Notes: a model not told the origin generated them from the letters alone. A DNA stretch of 64,000 bases from Rubrivivax albus (GCF_004016515.1 NZ_SACT01000005.1:186001-250000); one strand, 5' to 3'; shown: positions 26,114-35,083, numbered from the stretch's first letter. Numbers and translations are program-made.

Positions 26114-26712
26114 CTACAGCGCCCGCCCCACCCCGATGCAGGCCAGACCGGCACAGACCACGCCGGCCGCCATAGCCCTCCGCTTCCACTGTGTGCGCTC
26201 GTGGAACACGAGCAGCGACGTCATGGTCGCCAGGACGATGCCCGCGTTGGTGTAGGCGACCACCTCGGCTGCAGGCAGGATCCGCATGGCGTGGATGACC
26301 AGGGCGTAGGCCAGCCCGACGCACAGGCTGCCCACCAGCAACACCACGGCACCCGGTCGGGCCTTGGGCGCCCACCGCCCGGTGCTGCGCCACACTCGCG
26401 CCGTCATGGCCAGCCAGGCGGCCAGGTAGCCGACGCTGAGGTAGCCCATGATGCCGCCGAAGCCGGCAATGCGCCGTGGCGGCCTTGTCGGACAGCGAGC
26501 AGACGCAGGTGGCCAGCATGGCCAGCAGCGTCCAGGGCAATGCCTTGCTCTCGTCGTTGCCGCGCGCCATGAGGGCCATCGCCACCAGTCCCAGGACGCT
26601 GATGGCGATGCCGGTCCAGGCCAATGCTCCCAGCGACTCGCCGAAGAACAGCAGGCTCCACCCGGCGACCAACAAGGGCGAACTGCCTACCAATGGATAG
26701 AAAAAGGCGAGC
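26114..26712 (-). pseudogene. EamA/DMT transporter remnant, 5'-truncated and frameshifted
   Basis: The minus strand encodes two-thirds of a drug/metabolite (EamA) transporter. The upstream piece reads '[25 protein letters not shown]...' through '[12 protein letters not shown]'; the reading frame then shifts at about 26470-26476 and continues as '[22 protein letters not shown]' to the C-terminus 'GVVCAGLACIGVGRAL'. The N-terminal three helices are missing: at 26712 the sequence runs directly into a DUF302 gene fragment. So this is a chimera with a broken upstream gene, not a functional transporter. Confidence 0.75.
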
Positions 26713-26969
26713 CTCCTCGCGGACGATCACATTGCACGGCAGCAGCAGACCGACGTCCGGCTCGGCCTGCAGGGTCTGATGCGCCAGCGGCGGATTTCAG
26801 GCGCCCAAGATGCGGTAGGGCAGTATGTCGGTGCCGAGCCCCTCCTTGATCGCGCGCTGGACATCGATGTCGCTCAGCACGCCGAACCCCAGGCCTTGAG
26901 TGCCACCGTGGTCTTGGCCAAGGCGTCGTCGAAGGACAGTCCCGCGAGTGTGGTGGCGAATCTGTACAT
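26713..26969 (-). pseudogene. DUF302 gene remnant with frameshift and stop
   Basis: It starts at ATG 26969-26967 with GAGAGG upstream: 'MYRFATTLAGLSFDDALAKTTVALKA'. A one-base loss near 26890 shifts the frame. The other frame then gives 'GFGVLSDIDVQRAIKEGLGTDILPYRILGA', after which the conserved Cys of the DUF302 'CNPPLAHQ' motif is replaced by TGA (26797-26799), followed by '[20 protein letters not shown]'. The C-terminal end is missing because the gene is joined to the EamA remnant. Intact DUF302 proteins are small and probably bind metals or metabolites; this copy cannot work. Confidence 0.75.
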
Positions 26970-27108
26970 GTCAGACCTCTCGAGGCGTTGTGGCCGGGAG
27001 CAAGGGGCAACCTGCCGTACCGACAGGTGCATATACCCGCTGTCGCGCAGTGGCGGTTGACGCGCATTTGCTGATACATCGCAGCGTATTTCGTAGTCAG
27101 AGTATAGT

Positions 27109-27130
27109 GGTAAGTAGTTGATGACTTACC
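27109..27130. promoter_or_regulatory. probable TetR operator
   Basis: Perfect inverted repeat GGTAAGT-N8-ACTTACC, 17 bases upstream of the TetR-family ATG. A TATAGT sequence (27103-27108) directly precedes it and would be a reasonable -10 element. The geometry is that of an autoregulatory operator for the TetR-type gene and the exporter operon behind it. Confidence 0.7.
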
Positions 27131-27146
27131 AAACGCCGCGACCATC

Positions 27147-27746
27147 ATGCACATTCGCCTCTCCACCGAAGAACGCCAGGTCGAGATCGTCGAGGCCGCC
27201 TTGCGTCTGGCGTGCGAAAGCAGCCCGGCGCTGATCACCACTGCCGATATCGCCACGGCAATCGGCGTCACGCAGGGTGCGGTCTTCAAGCACTTCCCCA
27301 CCAAGGACGCCATCTGGCTGGCTGCCATGCGCTGGGTCCGCGAAACCCTGCTGCACAAGGTTCGGGCCGCTGCGGAAGAGGCCGCCACGCCGGTGGACGC
27401 GCTGGCCGGCATGTTCCGCGCGCACGTCGAGTTCGTCATCGCGCATCCGGGCGTGCCTCGGTTCATCTTCCACGAGCTCCAGCAACCTGCTGACTCAGCG
27501 GCAAAGCTCGAGGTGCGTGGCGTGCTCCAGGGCTACCGCAAGCTGCTGCTCGGCCAACTGGCCGAATCCATCGAACAGCGACAGGTCAGCACGGACCTGG
27601 ACCCCGAGGCTGCCGCCACCAGCTTCATCGGCCTGATCCAGGGTCTTGTCATGCAATCGATGCTGACGGGCAAACCCGCGGCCATGCGCCAGCAGGCCAA
27701 CGCCATCTTCGCCCTCTACCGGCGCGGTCTCGGGGAGGCGCGATGA
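27147..27746 (+). CDS. TetR-family transcriptional regulator
   Basis: 199 aa. The N-terminal helix-turn-helix is 'TTADIATAIGVTQGAVFKHFPTKDAIW' (about residues 30-56); the rest is an all-helical ligand domain. It overlaps the HlyD gene by 4 bases (ATGA), so it is the first gene of the exporter operon and presumably its repressor through the operator at 27109-27130. The inducer is unknown. Regulators of this family often respond to the compound the neighbouring pump exports. Confidence 0.93.
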   Translation: MHIRLSTEERQVEIVEAALRLACESSPALITTADIATAIGVTQGAVFKHFPTKDAIWLAAMRWVRETLLHKVRAAAEEAATPVDALAGMFRAHVEFVIAHPGVPRFIFHELQQPADSAAKLEVRGVLQGYRKLLLGQLAESIEQRQVSTDLDPEAAATSFIGLIQGLVMQSMLTGKPAAMRQQANAIFALYRRGLGEAR

Positions 27747-28933
27747 AAGCCTCATCGATCGGAACGCGCCGGCTCGCGCTGATCGGGCTCGGCATCCTGC
27801 TGGTTGCAGCGATGAGCTACGTGGTCATGCGCTCCGGGCCGTTGGCGCCGACCCGCGTCACGGTCGTGCAGGCGGCCGAGGGCCAGATCACCCCACAACT
27901 GTTCGGCATCGGCACGGTCGAGGCCCGGCGCAGCTACCTGATCGGGCCGACCACGGCCGGCCGGGTGCGTTCGGTGACTGTCGATGTGGGCGACACGGTC
28001 AAAACCGGCCAGCCGGTGGCCGAAATGGACCCGGTGGACCTGGACGAACGCACCGCCGCACTCGACGCCTCGGTCGCTCGCGCCGGCAGCGCCATGGCGG
28101 CCGCCGAGGCACAGCGACGAGACGCCCAGGCCCGCAGGGAACTCGCGGCCGTCAATGCGCGCCGCTACGTTGAGCTGGGCCGTCAGAATTTCATCAGCAC
28201 CGGTGCCGTCGAGGCAAGGCTGCAGGAGGAGGCGTCGGCCGACGCCCTCGTCAACACCGCTGACGCCAACCTGGCCGCGGCCCGGCAAGACCAGCAGCGC
28301 CTGGCGGCCGAACGAGCCGGCCTGCGCCAGCAGCGAGCGAATGTGCGCCTGCTGGCGCCGGCCGACGGCGTGGTCACCAGTCGCGATGCCGAGCCGGGCT
28401 CGACGGTCGTGGCCGGGCAGGCCGTGCTGCGCGTGATCGAGCCTTCGTCGCTGTGGGTCAAGGTGCGCTTGGACCAGGCGCGCTCGGGCGGCTTGGCGGT
28501 GGGCCTGCCTGCCCAGATCGTGCTGCGCTCGAGTCAGGGCCGCCCCTTCCCGGGCAAGGTCGCTCGCGTCGAGGCCCTCAGCGACAGCGTGACTGAAGAG
28601 CGCGTGGCGCAGATCGGCTTCGACCAGGTGCCCGCCGGCCTGTCGGTGGGTGAACTGGCGGAGGTGACCTTGTCGCTGCCGGCGACCGCGAAGACGGTGC
28701 TGCTGCCAAATGCGGCCATCAAGCGCCGGCAGGCGCAGACCGGTGTCTGGGTGATTGACGCAGGCACCTTGCGCTTCACGCCCGTGCGAATTGGCCAGGC
28801 AGGCCTGGACGGTCAGATCCAGGTGCTCGACGGCGTGAATCCCGGCATGACCGTCGTTGTCCACAGCGAAAAGGAAATCGGCGAGCGCAGCCGAATCACC
28901 GTCGTCGATGCGCTCACGGGGCGGCAACCGTGA
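27743..28933 (+). CDS. periplasmic adaptor (HlyD/MFP) of ABC exporter
   Basis: 396 aa. One N-terminal membrane anchor (about residues 10-28, 'LALIGLGILLVAAMSYVVM'), a lipoyl/barrel-sandwich half ('GRVRSVTVDVGDTVKTGQPVAEMDP'), a long alpha-helical hairpin rich in Ala/Arg/Gln (about 95-200), the second lipoyl half ('VRLLAPADGVVTSRDAEPGSTV') and a beta-barrel domain. With the permease and ATPase that follow it forms a DevBCA- or MacAB-like export system spanning the envelope. No outer-membrane channel gene is adjacent, so it would use a shared TolC. Confidence 0.92.
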   Translation: MKASSIGTRRLALIGLGILLVAAMSYVVMRSGPLAPTRVTVVQAAEGQITPQLFGIGTVEARRSYLIGPTTAGRVRSVTVDVGDTVKTGQPVAEMDPVDLDERTAALDASVARAGSAMAAAEAQRRDAQARRELAAVNARRYVELGRQNFISTGAVEARLQEEASADALVNTADANLAAARQDQQRLAAERAGLRQQRANVRLLAPADGVVTSRDAEPGSTVVAGQAVLRVIEPSSLWVKVRLDQARSGGLAVGLPAQIVLRSSQGRPFPGKVARVEALSDSVTEERVAQIGFDQVPAGLSVGELAEVTLSLPATAKTVLLPNAAIKRRQAQTGVWVIDAGTLRFTPVRIGQAGLDGQIQVLDGVNPGMTVVVHSEKEIGERSRITVVDALTGRQP

Positions 28934-30156
28934 TCAGTCTGGCCGGCCGGGACATCCTGCATTCCTGGAGCAAGTTCGTGCTGACCGGCATCGGCCTGGG
29001 CCTGCTGATCGGCGTCACCCTGACCATGGCGGGGGTGTACCGCGGCATGGTGGACGACGCGCGGGCGCTGCTCAACAACAGCGGCGCCGACCTCTGGGTG
29101 GTACAGCAGGATACGCAGGGGCCCTACGCCGAATCGTCGAGCCTTCGCGACGATGCAGTGCGCAGTGTGCTCGGACTGCCCGGCGTGGCGCGCGCCGCCA
29201 ACGTGACCTACCTGACGATGCAGGTGCGGCGGGCCTGGGCCAGCGGCGCGGCGCCGGCCGGCAGCGGCGATGACGACGTGCGCGCGATGGTGGTTGGCTT
29301 CGAGCCCGGCCAGCCGGGCGAACCGGGCTATTTGGTGGCCGGCCGGCACATCACACGCAGCCACTACGAGGCTGTCGCCGACGTGCGTACGGGCTTCACC
29401 CTGGGCGAACGCATCCGCATCCGCCGCCACGACTACACGGTGGTCGGGCTGACGCGGCGCATGGTGTCGTCGGGTGGCGACCCGATGGTCTTCATCCCGC
29501 TGAAAGACGCTCAGGAAGCGCAATTCCTGAAGGACAACGACGCCATCGTCAACGAGCGCGCCCGCACCGCGGCCAACCCGAGCCTCAACCGCCCGGGCGT
29601 GCCGGGGCTGCTGGAGGCGATCCAGGCGTCGCAGGCCAACAACCGCAATGTGAACGCCATCCTCGTGCAGGTGCAGCCTGGCACCGACGCCGAGGTGGTG
29701 GCCGAACCGGTGCGCCGGTGGAAGCACCTGGAAGCCTTCACGCGCGAGCAAATGGAAGAGATTCTCGTGGCCAAGCTGATCGCCACGTCGGCCAAGCAGA
29801 TCGGCATGTTCCTGGTGATCCTGGCGATCGTCAGCGCGGCCATCGTGGCCTTCATCATCTACACGATGACGCTGGGCAAGATCCGCGAGATCGCGGTGCT
29901 CAAGCTGATCGGCACGCGCAACCGCACCATCGCCGGCATGATCCTCCAGCAGGCGCTGGGCCTGGGCCTGATCGGCTTCGTCGTCGGCAAGGTGGCGGCG
30001 ACCTTCTGGGCGCCGATCTTCCCGAAATACGTGCTGCTGGAGCCGGGCGACGCGGTGCGCGGGCTGGTGGCGGTGGTGGTGATCTGCGCGCTGGCCAGCA
30101 CGCTGGCGATCCGCGTCGCGCTGAAGGTCGACCCGGCCGCGGCGATCGGAGGCTGA
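28930..30156 (+). CDS. ABC transporter permease (FtsX/DevC-like)
   Basis: 408 aa, overlapping the adaptor gene by 4 bases. The N-terminal helix (about 17-38) is followed by a large periplasmic domain and three C-terminal helices ('QIGMFLVILAIVSAAIVAFIIYTMTLGKIREIAVLKLIG', 'ALGLGLIGFVVGKVAATF', 'LVAVVVICALASTLAIRVALK'), the topology of MacB/FtsX-type permeases. It is the inner-membrane part of a mechanotransmission-type exporter driven by the next gene's ATPase. Confidence 0.93.
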   Translation: MISLAGRDILHSWSKFVLTGIGLGLLIGVTLTMAGVYRGMVDDARALLNNSGADLWVVQQDTQGPYAESSSLRDDAVRSVLGLPGVARAANVTYLTMQVRRAWASGAAPAGSGDDDVRAMVVGFEPGQPGEPGYLVAGRHITRSHYEAVADVRTGFTLGERIRIRRHDYTVVGLTRRMVSSGGDPMVFIPLKDAQEAQFLKDNDAIVNERARTAANPSLNRPGVPGLLEAIQASQANNRNVNAILVQVQPGTDAEVVAEPVRRWKHLEAFTREQMEEILVAKLIATSAKQIGMFLVILAIVSAAIVAFIIYTMTLGKIREIAVLKLIGTRNRTIAGMILQQALGLGLIGFVVGKVAATFWAPIFPKYVLLEPGDAVRGLVAVVVICALASTLAIRVALKVDPAAAIGG

Positions 30157-30157
30157 G

Positions 30158-30865
30158 GTGGGTGAACTCGGCATCCGCATCGAACACCTGCGCAAGCGCT
30201 ACGGTGAGGGCGACACGGCCGTCGACGCGCTGAAGGACGTGAACATGACCGTGGCCCCGGGCGAGGTGGTGGGCCTGATCGGCCCATCCGGCTCGGGCAA
30301 GAGCACGCTGCTGAAGTGCCTGGGCGCGGTCATCGAGCCAAGTGGTGGCCGGATGGTGCTCGGCGGCGAAGCCATCTACGACGACGGCTGGAAGATCCCC
30401 GACCTGCGCGCTCTGCGGCGCGACAGCATCGGCTTCGTGTTCCAGGCGCCCTACTTGATCCCCTTCCTCGATGTCACCGACAACGTCGCCTTGCTACCGA
30501 TGCTGGCCGGACGCCCCAATGGCGAGGCGCGCGCGCGTGCGCTCGAACTGCTGGCCGCACTGGACGTGGGGCACCGCGCTGCGGCGCAGCCGTCCGAGCT
30601 GTCGGGCGGTGAACAGCAGCGCGTGTCTATCGCGCGCGCCCTGGCGAACCGGCCACCGGTCATCCTGGCCGACGAGCCCACGGCGCCGCTGGACAGCGAA
30701 CGGGCCTTGGCCGTCGTGCGCATCCTCAACCAGATGGCCACGCAGTACCACACGGCCATCATCGTAGTAACCCATGACGAGAAGATCATCCCGACCTTCA
30801 GGCGGATCTATCACATCCGCGACGGCCGGACCGAAGAAGAGGCGGGGCTAGGCTTGAGCCTCTGA
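30158..30865 (+). CDS. ABC transporter ATP-binding protein (DevA/LolD-like)
   Basis: 235 aa, GTG start at 30158, one base after the permease stop. Walker A GPSGSGKST at 42-50, signature 'ELSGGEQQRVSIARAL', Walker B 'VILADEPTAPLDS' and switch His in 'VVTHDEKI'. It belongs to the MacB/LolD/DevA subfamily. It powers the exporter formed by the two preceding genes. Substrate unknown; the TetR control suggests a toxic small molecule or signal. Confidence 0.95.
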   Translation: MGELGIRIEHLRKRYGEGDTAVDALKDVNMTVAPGEVVGLIGPSGSGKSTLLKCLGAVIEPSGGRMVLGGEAIYDDGWKIPDLRALRRDSIGFVFQAPYLIPFLDVTDNVALLPMLAGRPNGEARARALELLAALDVGHRAAAQPSELSGGEQQRVSIARALANRPPVILADEPTAPLDSERALAVVRILNQMATQYHTAIIVVTHDEKIIPTFRRIYHIRDGRTEEEAGLGLSL

Positions 30866-30910
30866 CCCGATCCAGCCCGGTTGCAGCAGCCGTCAACCAG
30901 GAGCAGGTGT

Positions 30911-31309
30911 GTGAGCACATCCAAGGCGGATTGGCTGGCGAAGTCACTGGCAGGGGTCGCTGTGCTCTTCGGGCTGCTGACGGTCCTGTCCGGCGGTCGC
31001 CCACTGTTCGGTGGCGAAGCGGCGCGCCTGGCCGCCGGGGCCATAGTGCCCTTCGTGCTCTGGTTCAACTTCGTCGCCGGGTTCGCCTACGTGGCCTGCG
31101 GTCTGGGGCTTTGGCAGCGGCGGCGCTGGTCGGTACCGCTGGCCGTCTTCATCGCCGCCGCAACCGGCCTGGTGTTCGCCGCCTTCGGCGTCCATGCATG
31201 GAGTGGTGGTGCGTACGAGACGCGAACCGTCGGCGCGATGGCGCTGCGCACGTTGCTGTGGGCGGGGATCGCAGCAACCGCCCACCGCGTGCTCCGGAAA
31301 CGCATCTGA
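30911..31309 (+). CDS. small four-helix membrane protein
   Basis: 132 aa from GTG 30911, with AGGAG about 9 bases upstream; a TTG ten codons earlier is less likely. Four hydrophobic segments: 'LAGVAVLFGLLTVLSGG', 'LAAGAIVPFVLWFNFVAGFAYVACGLGLW', 'VPLAVFIAAATGLVFAAFG' and 'LRTLLWAGIAATAH'. No named family recognised. It lies 45 bases after the ATPase gene and may be expressed with the exporter. Confidence 0.7.
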   Translation: MSTSKADWLAKSLAGVAVLFGLLTVLSGGRPLFGGEAARLAAGAIVPFVLWFNFVAGFAYVACGLGLWQRRRWSVPLAVFIAAATGLVFAAFGVHAWSGGAYETRTVGAMALRTLLWAGIAATAHRVLRKRI

Positions 31310-31435
31310 CTGAACGGCCGGCACGAGGTGGCGATCGGAGGTGACCAAGCCGGGCCCGTCGGCTGGTCTATCGGCACTGAGCGAACCCAGTCCTGGCAAT
31401 CCTCGGCGAACGAATCGCCTACTACCGCATCCGCG

Positions 31436-31462
31436 CTGTTGCGCCGCGTCTTCGCGCAACAG
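31436..31462. terminator. probable terminator between convergent genes
   Basis: Perfect 9-base stem CTGTTGCGC / GCGCAACAG with a 9-base loop, followed on the plus strand by TTTGGGG. It lies between the plus-strand exporter operon and the 3' end of the minus-strand ccoG gene. Confidence 0.5.
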
Positions 31463-31478
31463 TTTGGGGCCCCGCAGT

Positions 31479-32945
31479 TCAGCGGGGGATGAAGAACGTC
31501 GACTTCTCGAACTGGATGGCCGCTCGGTCTGCGCTGGTGCCGGAGGTGGGCTCCACGCCCGTGACCTCAAACATCACGGGCACCGACCGGCCTGCGAGCC
31601 CTTGCGCCACGACGAAAGGTAGGCGCAAGCTCACGGACGTCGACGTCACGGCAGCCGGGCCGGCGCTGGCCGGCGTTGCCACGACCTCCAACCCGTCGAT
31701 CCCGGAGGCGGCAACCCGGTAGGTCTGCGGAGCCCCCGTGCGATTCATGATCTGGATGCGGTAGACGTTCTCAACCGCGCCCTCCTCCACCACACGGGCC
31801 AACGCGCCACGGTCCTTGACCACATCGAACTTGAACGGGCTGCGCATGGCCACGCTGGCCGCGAAGGCGACGCTGGCCGCCGAAAGCACTGCGCCGTAGA
31901 TCAGCACACGCGGGCGCAGCGCGCGCTTGAACATCTGCAGCCGCGTCCAGCCGTTCACCACGCCGTTCTCCGTGGAGTAGCGGATGAGACCCTGGGCATA
32001 GCCCATCTTGTCCATCACGTCGTTGCAGACGTCGATGCAGGCCGCGCAGCCGATGCATTCGTTCTGCAGCCCGTTGCGGATGTCGATGCCAGTAGGACAC
32101 ACCTGCACACACAGCGTGCAGTCGATGCAATCACCAAGTCCGTGGGCGGCCGAGTCCGCCTTGCGCGAGCGCGATCCGCGCGGGTCGCCTCGCTTCGCAT
32201 CGTAGGTGATGATCAGCGAGTCCTTGTCGATCAAGGCGCTCTGAAAGCGTGCGTAAGGGCACATGTACTTGCACATCTGCTCGCGCAGGAAGCCCGCGTT
32301 ACCGTAGGTGGCAGCGCCGTAGAACAGGACCCAGAACGCGTTCCATCCCGACAGGTTCCAACTCGCCAGGTCCATTGCGAGCTCGCGGATCGGCGTGAAG
32401 TAGCCGACGAAGCTGAACCCCGTGAACAAGGCGATCGACAGCCACGCCGAGTGCTTGGCGCCCTTGCGCCAAATCTTGTGCCACCGCCACGGTTGCTGGT
32501 CCAGGCGCATGCGGGCGACCCGATCGCCCTCGATCTTCCGTTCGGCCCACATGAAGATCTCGGTGTAGACCGTCTGCGGACAGGTGTAGCCGCACCACAG
32601 GCGACCCGCCACGGCGGTGAAGAAAAATAGCGCCAATGCAGACAGCACCAGGAGCGCCGCCAAAAAGATCAGGTCCTGCGGATAGAGCAGCAGACCGAAG
32701 ATGTAGAAGCGCTGGGCCTCGAGGTCGAACAGCACGGCTTGCCGGCCACTCCACTGCAGCCAAGGCAACCCATAGAACAGCAGTTGCGTCAGCCACACGA
32801 ATACCCAGCGCCAGTTCGCGAACCAACCCTTGACCGCCCGCGGGTAGATCGTCGGCTGCTTCTGGTACATCGAGACGAACTGAGCGCTGTCCTCCACCTT
32901 GGCGCTCGCCGCGACGATGGGGATGACCTTTGCCGGCTTGGACAT
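31479..32945 (-). CDS. ccoG: cytochrome c oxidase accessory protein CcoG (FixG/RdxA)
   Basis: 488 aa membrane-bound polyferredoxin. Several N-terminal helices are followed by 'CGYTCPQTVYTEIFMWAERKIEGDR'-type sequence (CGYTCPQ motif) and two 4Fe-4S motifs: 'CIDCTLCVQVCPTGIDI' and 'CIGCAACIDVCNDVMDKMG'. The C-terminal third is a periplasmic Ig-like domain ending 'FEKSTFFIPR'. CcoG reduces copper for assembly of cbb3-type oxidase, so an oxygen-limited respiratory role is expected, although no ccoNOP genes are in this window. Downstream partner of fdxA and the DUF2249 gene on the same strand. Confidence 0.95.
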   Translation of the reverse strand: MSKPAKVIPIVAASAKVEDSAQFVSMYQKQPTIYPRAVKGWFANWRWVFVWLTQLLFYGLPWLQWSGRQAVLFDLEAQRFYIFGLLLYPQDLIFLAALLVLSALALFFFTAVAGRLWCGYTCPQTVYTEIFMWAERKIEGDRVARMRLDQQPWRWHKIWRKGAKHSAWLSIALFTGFSFVGYFTPIRELAMDLASWNLSGWNAFWVLFYGAATYGNAGFLREQMCKYMCPYARFQSALIDKDSLIITYDAKRGDPRGSRSRKADSAAHGLGDCIDCTLCVQVCPTGIDIRNGLQNECIGCAACIDVCNDVMDKMGYAQGLIRYSTENGVVNGWTRLQMFKRALRPRVLIYGAVLSAASVAFAASVAMRSPFKFDVVKDRGALARVVEEGAVENVYRIQIMNRTGAPQTYRVAASGIDGLEVVATPASAGPAAVTSTSVSLRLPFVVAQGLAGRSVPVMFEVTGVEPTSGTSADRAAIQFEKSTFFIPR

Positions 32946-32991
32946 GCTCAGCGCCCGTGGGGAAGCCGGAAGATGAGGGTCGTGCGTCGAG

Positions 32992-33315
32992 TCATCGCTT
33001 CAGCTGGTCGAGCTTGCGCTCGATCCGGCTCCACTCCTCAGCGTCCGGTAGCGCCAGCTTGGTCTTCGTGATGGGCTTCCACTCCCTGGAAAGCTCGGCG
33101 TTCAGCGCCGTGAAGTGCTGTTGATCCGCGGGTACGTCTTCCTCGCCGTAGATCGCATTCACGGGGCACTCGGGCACGCATACCGCGCAGTCGATGCACT
33201 CGTCCGGGTCGATGACCAGGAAGTTCGGCCCCTCCCGAAACGCATCGACTGGACAGACGTCGACGCAGTCGGTGTACTTGCACCGGATGCAGGCCTCGGT
33301 GACGACGAAGGTCAT
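32992..33315 (-). CDS. fdxA: 7Fe ferredoxin FdxA
   Basis: 107 aa, the usual FdxA length. It begins '[26 protein letters not shown]' (first cluster, with the CxxxxxxC spacing of a 3Fe-4S/4Fe-4S ferredoxin) and continues '[26 protein letters not shown]' (second cluster). It is a soluble cytoplasmic electron carrier. Located between the DUF2249 gene and ccoG in one minus-strand operon. Confidence 0.96.
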   Translation of the reverse strand: MTFVVTEACIRCKYTDCVDVCPVDAFREGPNFLVIDPDECIDCAVCVPECPVNAIYGEEDVPADQQHFTALNAELSREWKPITKTKLALPDAEEWSRIERKLDQLKR

Positions 33316-33333
33316 CGTGCACGGCGCCCGAGG

Positions 33334-33648
33334 TCAGCCGCAGCAGGCGCCGCCCGAGCAGCAGGAATCGCCGCGCGCAGCGGGTTGCGCGGTGGCGGCG
33401 TTCGCAGTGCGGGCGATCTGGATGCGCCAGACCGACGGGCCGGCCTCCAGCACCGTCCACTCAAACTGCCCGTACGAACGGTCATCGAACTGGTAGTGCA
33501 AGGGTTGCGGGTTGTGGTCGTTGACCAACTGCAGCGCCTGCCCGACGGCCAGGCCGTCGAAGCGGCCGAAGATCAGCGGGTGGCGCTCGCGGGGCGGGAT
33601 GGTCCGCAGATCGAGCACGTGGGTCGGTTGGATCGGGGTGGCAGTCAT
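33334..33648 (-). CDS. DUF2249 domain protein with Cys-rich C-terminus
   Basis: 104 aa. The DUF2249 core is recognisable as 'VLDLRTIPPRERHPLIFGRFDGLAVG' and 'LVNDHNPQPLHYQF', with a final 'RIQIAR' strand. It ends in the unusual Cys-rich tail 'SCCSGGACCG', which could bind a metal or cluster. DUF2249 proteins are repeatedly found beside hemerythrins and NO-response genes, as here. An FNR-type sequence lies about 60 bases upstream (33708-33721). First gene of the operon with fdxA and ccoG. Confidence 0.85.
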   Translation of the reverse strand: MTATPIQPTHVLDLRTIPPRERHPLIFGRFDGLAVGQALQLVNDHNPQPLHYQFDDRSYGQFEWTVLEAGPSVWRIQIARTANAATAQPAARGDSCCSGGACCG

Positions 33649-33707
33649 GGGGACCTTTCAGGGGGCGTTGGGCATCACCGCGAGCGCAGCCGCGCCTTGG
33701 TGATGCT

Positions 33708-33721
33708 TTGAAGAACTTCAG
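33708..33721. promoter_or_regulatory. FNR/Dnr-like box upstream of the DUF2249 operon
   Basis: TTGAAGAACTTCAG on the plus strand fits TTGA-N6-TCAA with one mismatch at the last base. It lies about 60 bases before the DUF2249 start codon, a suitable place for oxygen- or NO-dependent activation. Confidence 0.45.
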
Positions 33722-33762
33722 ACTGGGATCGGCTTGTAGAAGAGCCCGAGCGCTGCGTCGCG

Positions 33763-35001
33763 TCACCCATCCTTGCCGTCCAGCCGGCTGGACACGAGCC
33801 AGGGGCCGAAGCGCCAAAGGTAGAGGGTGAACGCCAGCGCCCAAGCGACTGCCGCCGCGATCAGCGCGTCGGCGGTGAGTGCCGGTGCGAGCAGCGGCAG
33901 GGCCACGCGGACCACTGCCGCGGCCAGGACCAGCACATAGGCCGTCACCTCAAGCCGTGACGCCTTGAGCGGGCGGCCGGTATGGCCGCGCGCGGTACGG
34001 GTGATCATGCCGACGATGAGTCCAGCCGTGGCGCCGACGGCAAGGGCATGGATGCCGACAGATGTCGACACGAAACGCATTTGAGCGGCTGCGAGCAACG
34101 CGAAGCCCAGGGGCAGCCAGGCGTAGGCCATATGCAGCACCCACAGGATGGGCCGCGCCTTCGTGCGCCAGGGCTGCCAGTGCCACAGCCGCGATGTGTG
34201 CAGCAGCGCAGCCAAGCTGAAGCCTGCAGCCGTGATCGGGTTCACGGGCAACAGCACCCAGGCCGCCAACGACAACGCGGTCGTGGCCAGCGCGGCACGC
34301 TCAAGCCACGGCGGCGTCTGGAGTTTCAGACCCGGCAATGCCGACATCGTGAAGGCCGGGATGACGCGCCCGGCGATCACGCACTCGATCATCACGATCA
34401 AAGCGAGGCCAGCGTACAGCGCACGCAGGGGGTCGATGCTCAACCATCCCAGCGCCGCCGCATGAAACGCGAGGTTGGAGGACGCCAGCAGCACGACCAC
34501 GGCACCCAGCGGGAGATTGCGGCGGTTCCCCGACTTCCAGAGCACCCGCAGCAACACCCCGGCCACCCAAGGCAGCAACAGGGCATCGAGCAACGCGTAC
34601 ATGGCGTACGGCGCACCAAGCGCTGCCAGCCGCGCCGCCAGCCAGATTGTCGCCATCACGGCCAGGGTGGCGCCGCGCGGCGTGGACAAGCCGGTCCAGG
34701 CCTTTCCGGCCGTCAGCAGGAAACCCACGATCACCGCGACCGCAAAGCCGAACAGCATCTCGTGGGCGTGCCACAACAGCGGGGGCATCGTCGCCGGCAG
34801 CGCCGCCACGCCCAGAAGGGCTGCGACCCAGTACGGCACCGCGAGCGCCGCGAAGGCCGCCGCGCCGAGGTAGAACGGACGGAAGCCCAGCCGGAACAGC
34901 GGCCAGCCAGGCAGCGGGAACTCCATGCTCGGCGCCCTGGCGTCAGCGCTCGGCACGCCGGCCTGCGGGACGAGAGGAATGGCGCTTGACGGGCTTTTCA
35001 T
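33763..35001 (-). CDS. nnrS: NnrS family membrane protein (first copy)
   Basis: 412 aa from ATG 35001-34999 (MKSPSSAIPL). About twelve transmembrane segments. Family landmarks are 'PLPGWPLFRLGFRPFYLGAAAFA' at the start, 'LLWHAHEMLFGFAVAVIVGFLLTAGKAWTG' and 'RVIPAFTMSALPG'. NnrS is a heme- and copper-containing protein that relieves nitrosative stress by limiting dinitrosyl-iron complex formation, and is regulated by NO. Divergent from nsrR with an NsrR-like site between. A second, different NnrS is at 58171-59490. Confidence 0.93.
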   Translation of the reverse strand: MKSPSSAIPLVPQAGVPSADARAPSMEFPLPGWPLFRLGFRPFYLGAAAFAALAVPYWVAALLGVAALPATMPPLLWHAHEMLFGFAVAVIVGFLLTAGKAWTGLSTPRGATLAVMATIWLAARLAALGAPYAMYALLDALLLPWVAGVLLRVLWKSGNRRNLPLGAVVVLLASSNLAFHAAALGWLSIDPLRALYAGLALIVMIECVIAGRVIPAFTMSALPGLKLQTPPWLERAALATTALSLAAWVLLPVNPITAAGFSLAALLHTSRLWHWQPWRTKARPILWVLHMAYAWLPLGFALLAAAQMRFVSTSVGIHALAVGATAGLIVGMITRTARGHTGRPLKASRLEVTAYVLVLAAAVVRVALPLLAPALTADALIAAAVAWALAFTLYLWRFGPWLVSSRLDGKDG

Positions 35002-35083
35002 GATGGAGACCTGGCTTCGGGGAAGCGACGAAGCCGAATCTAAAGCTGTACGGTGTGTGCATGTTAATGACAACCGATCCTTA

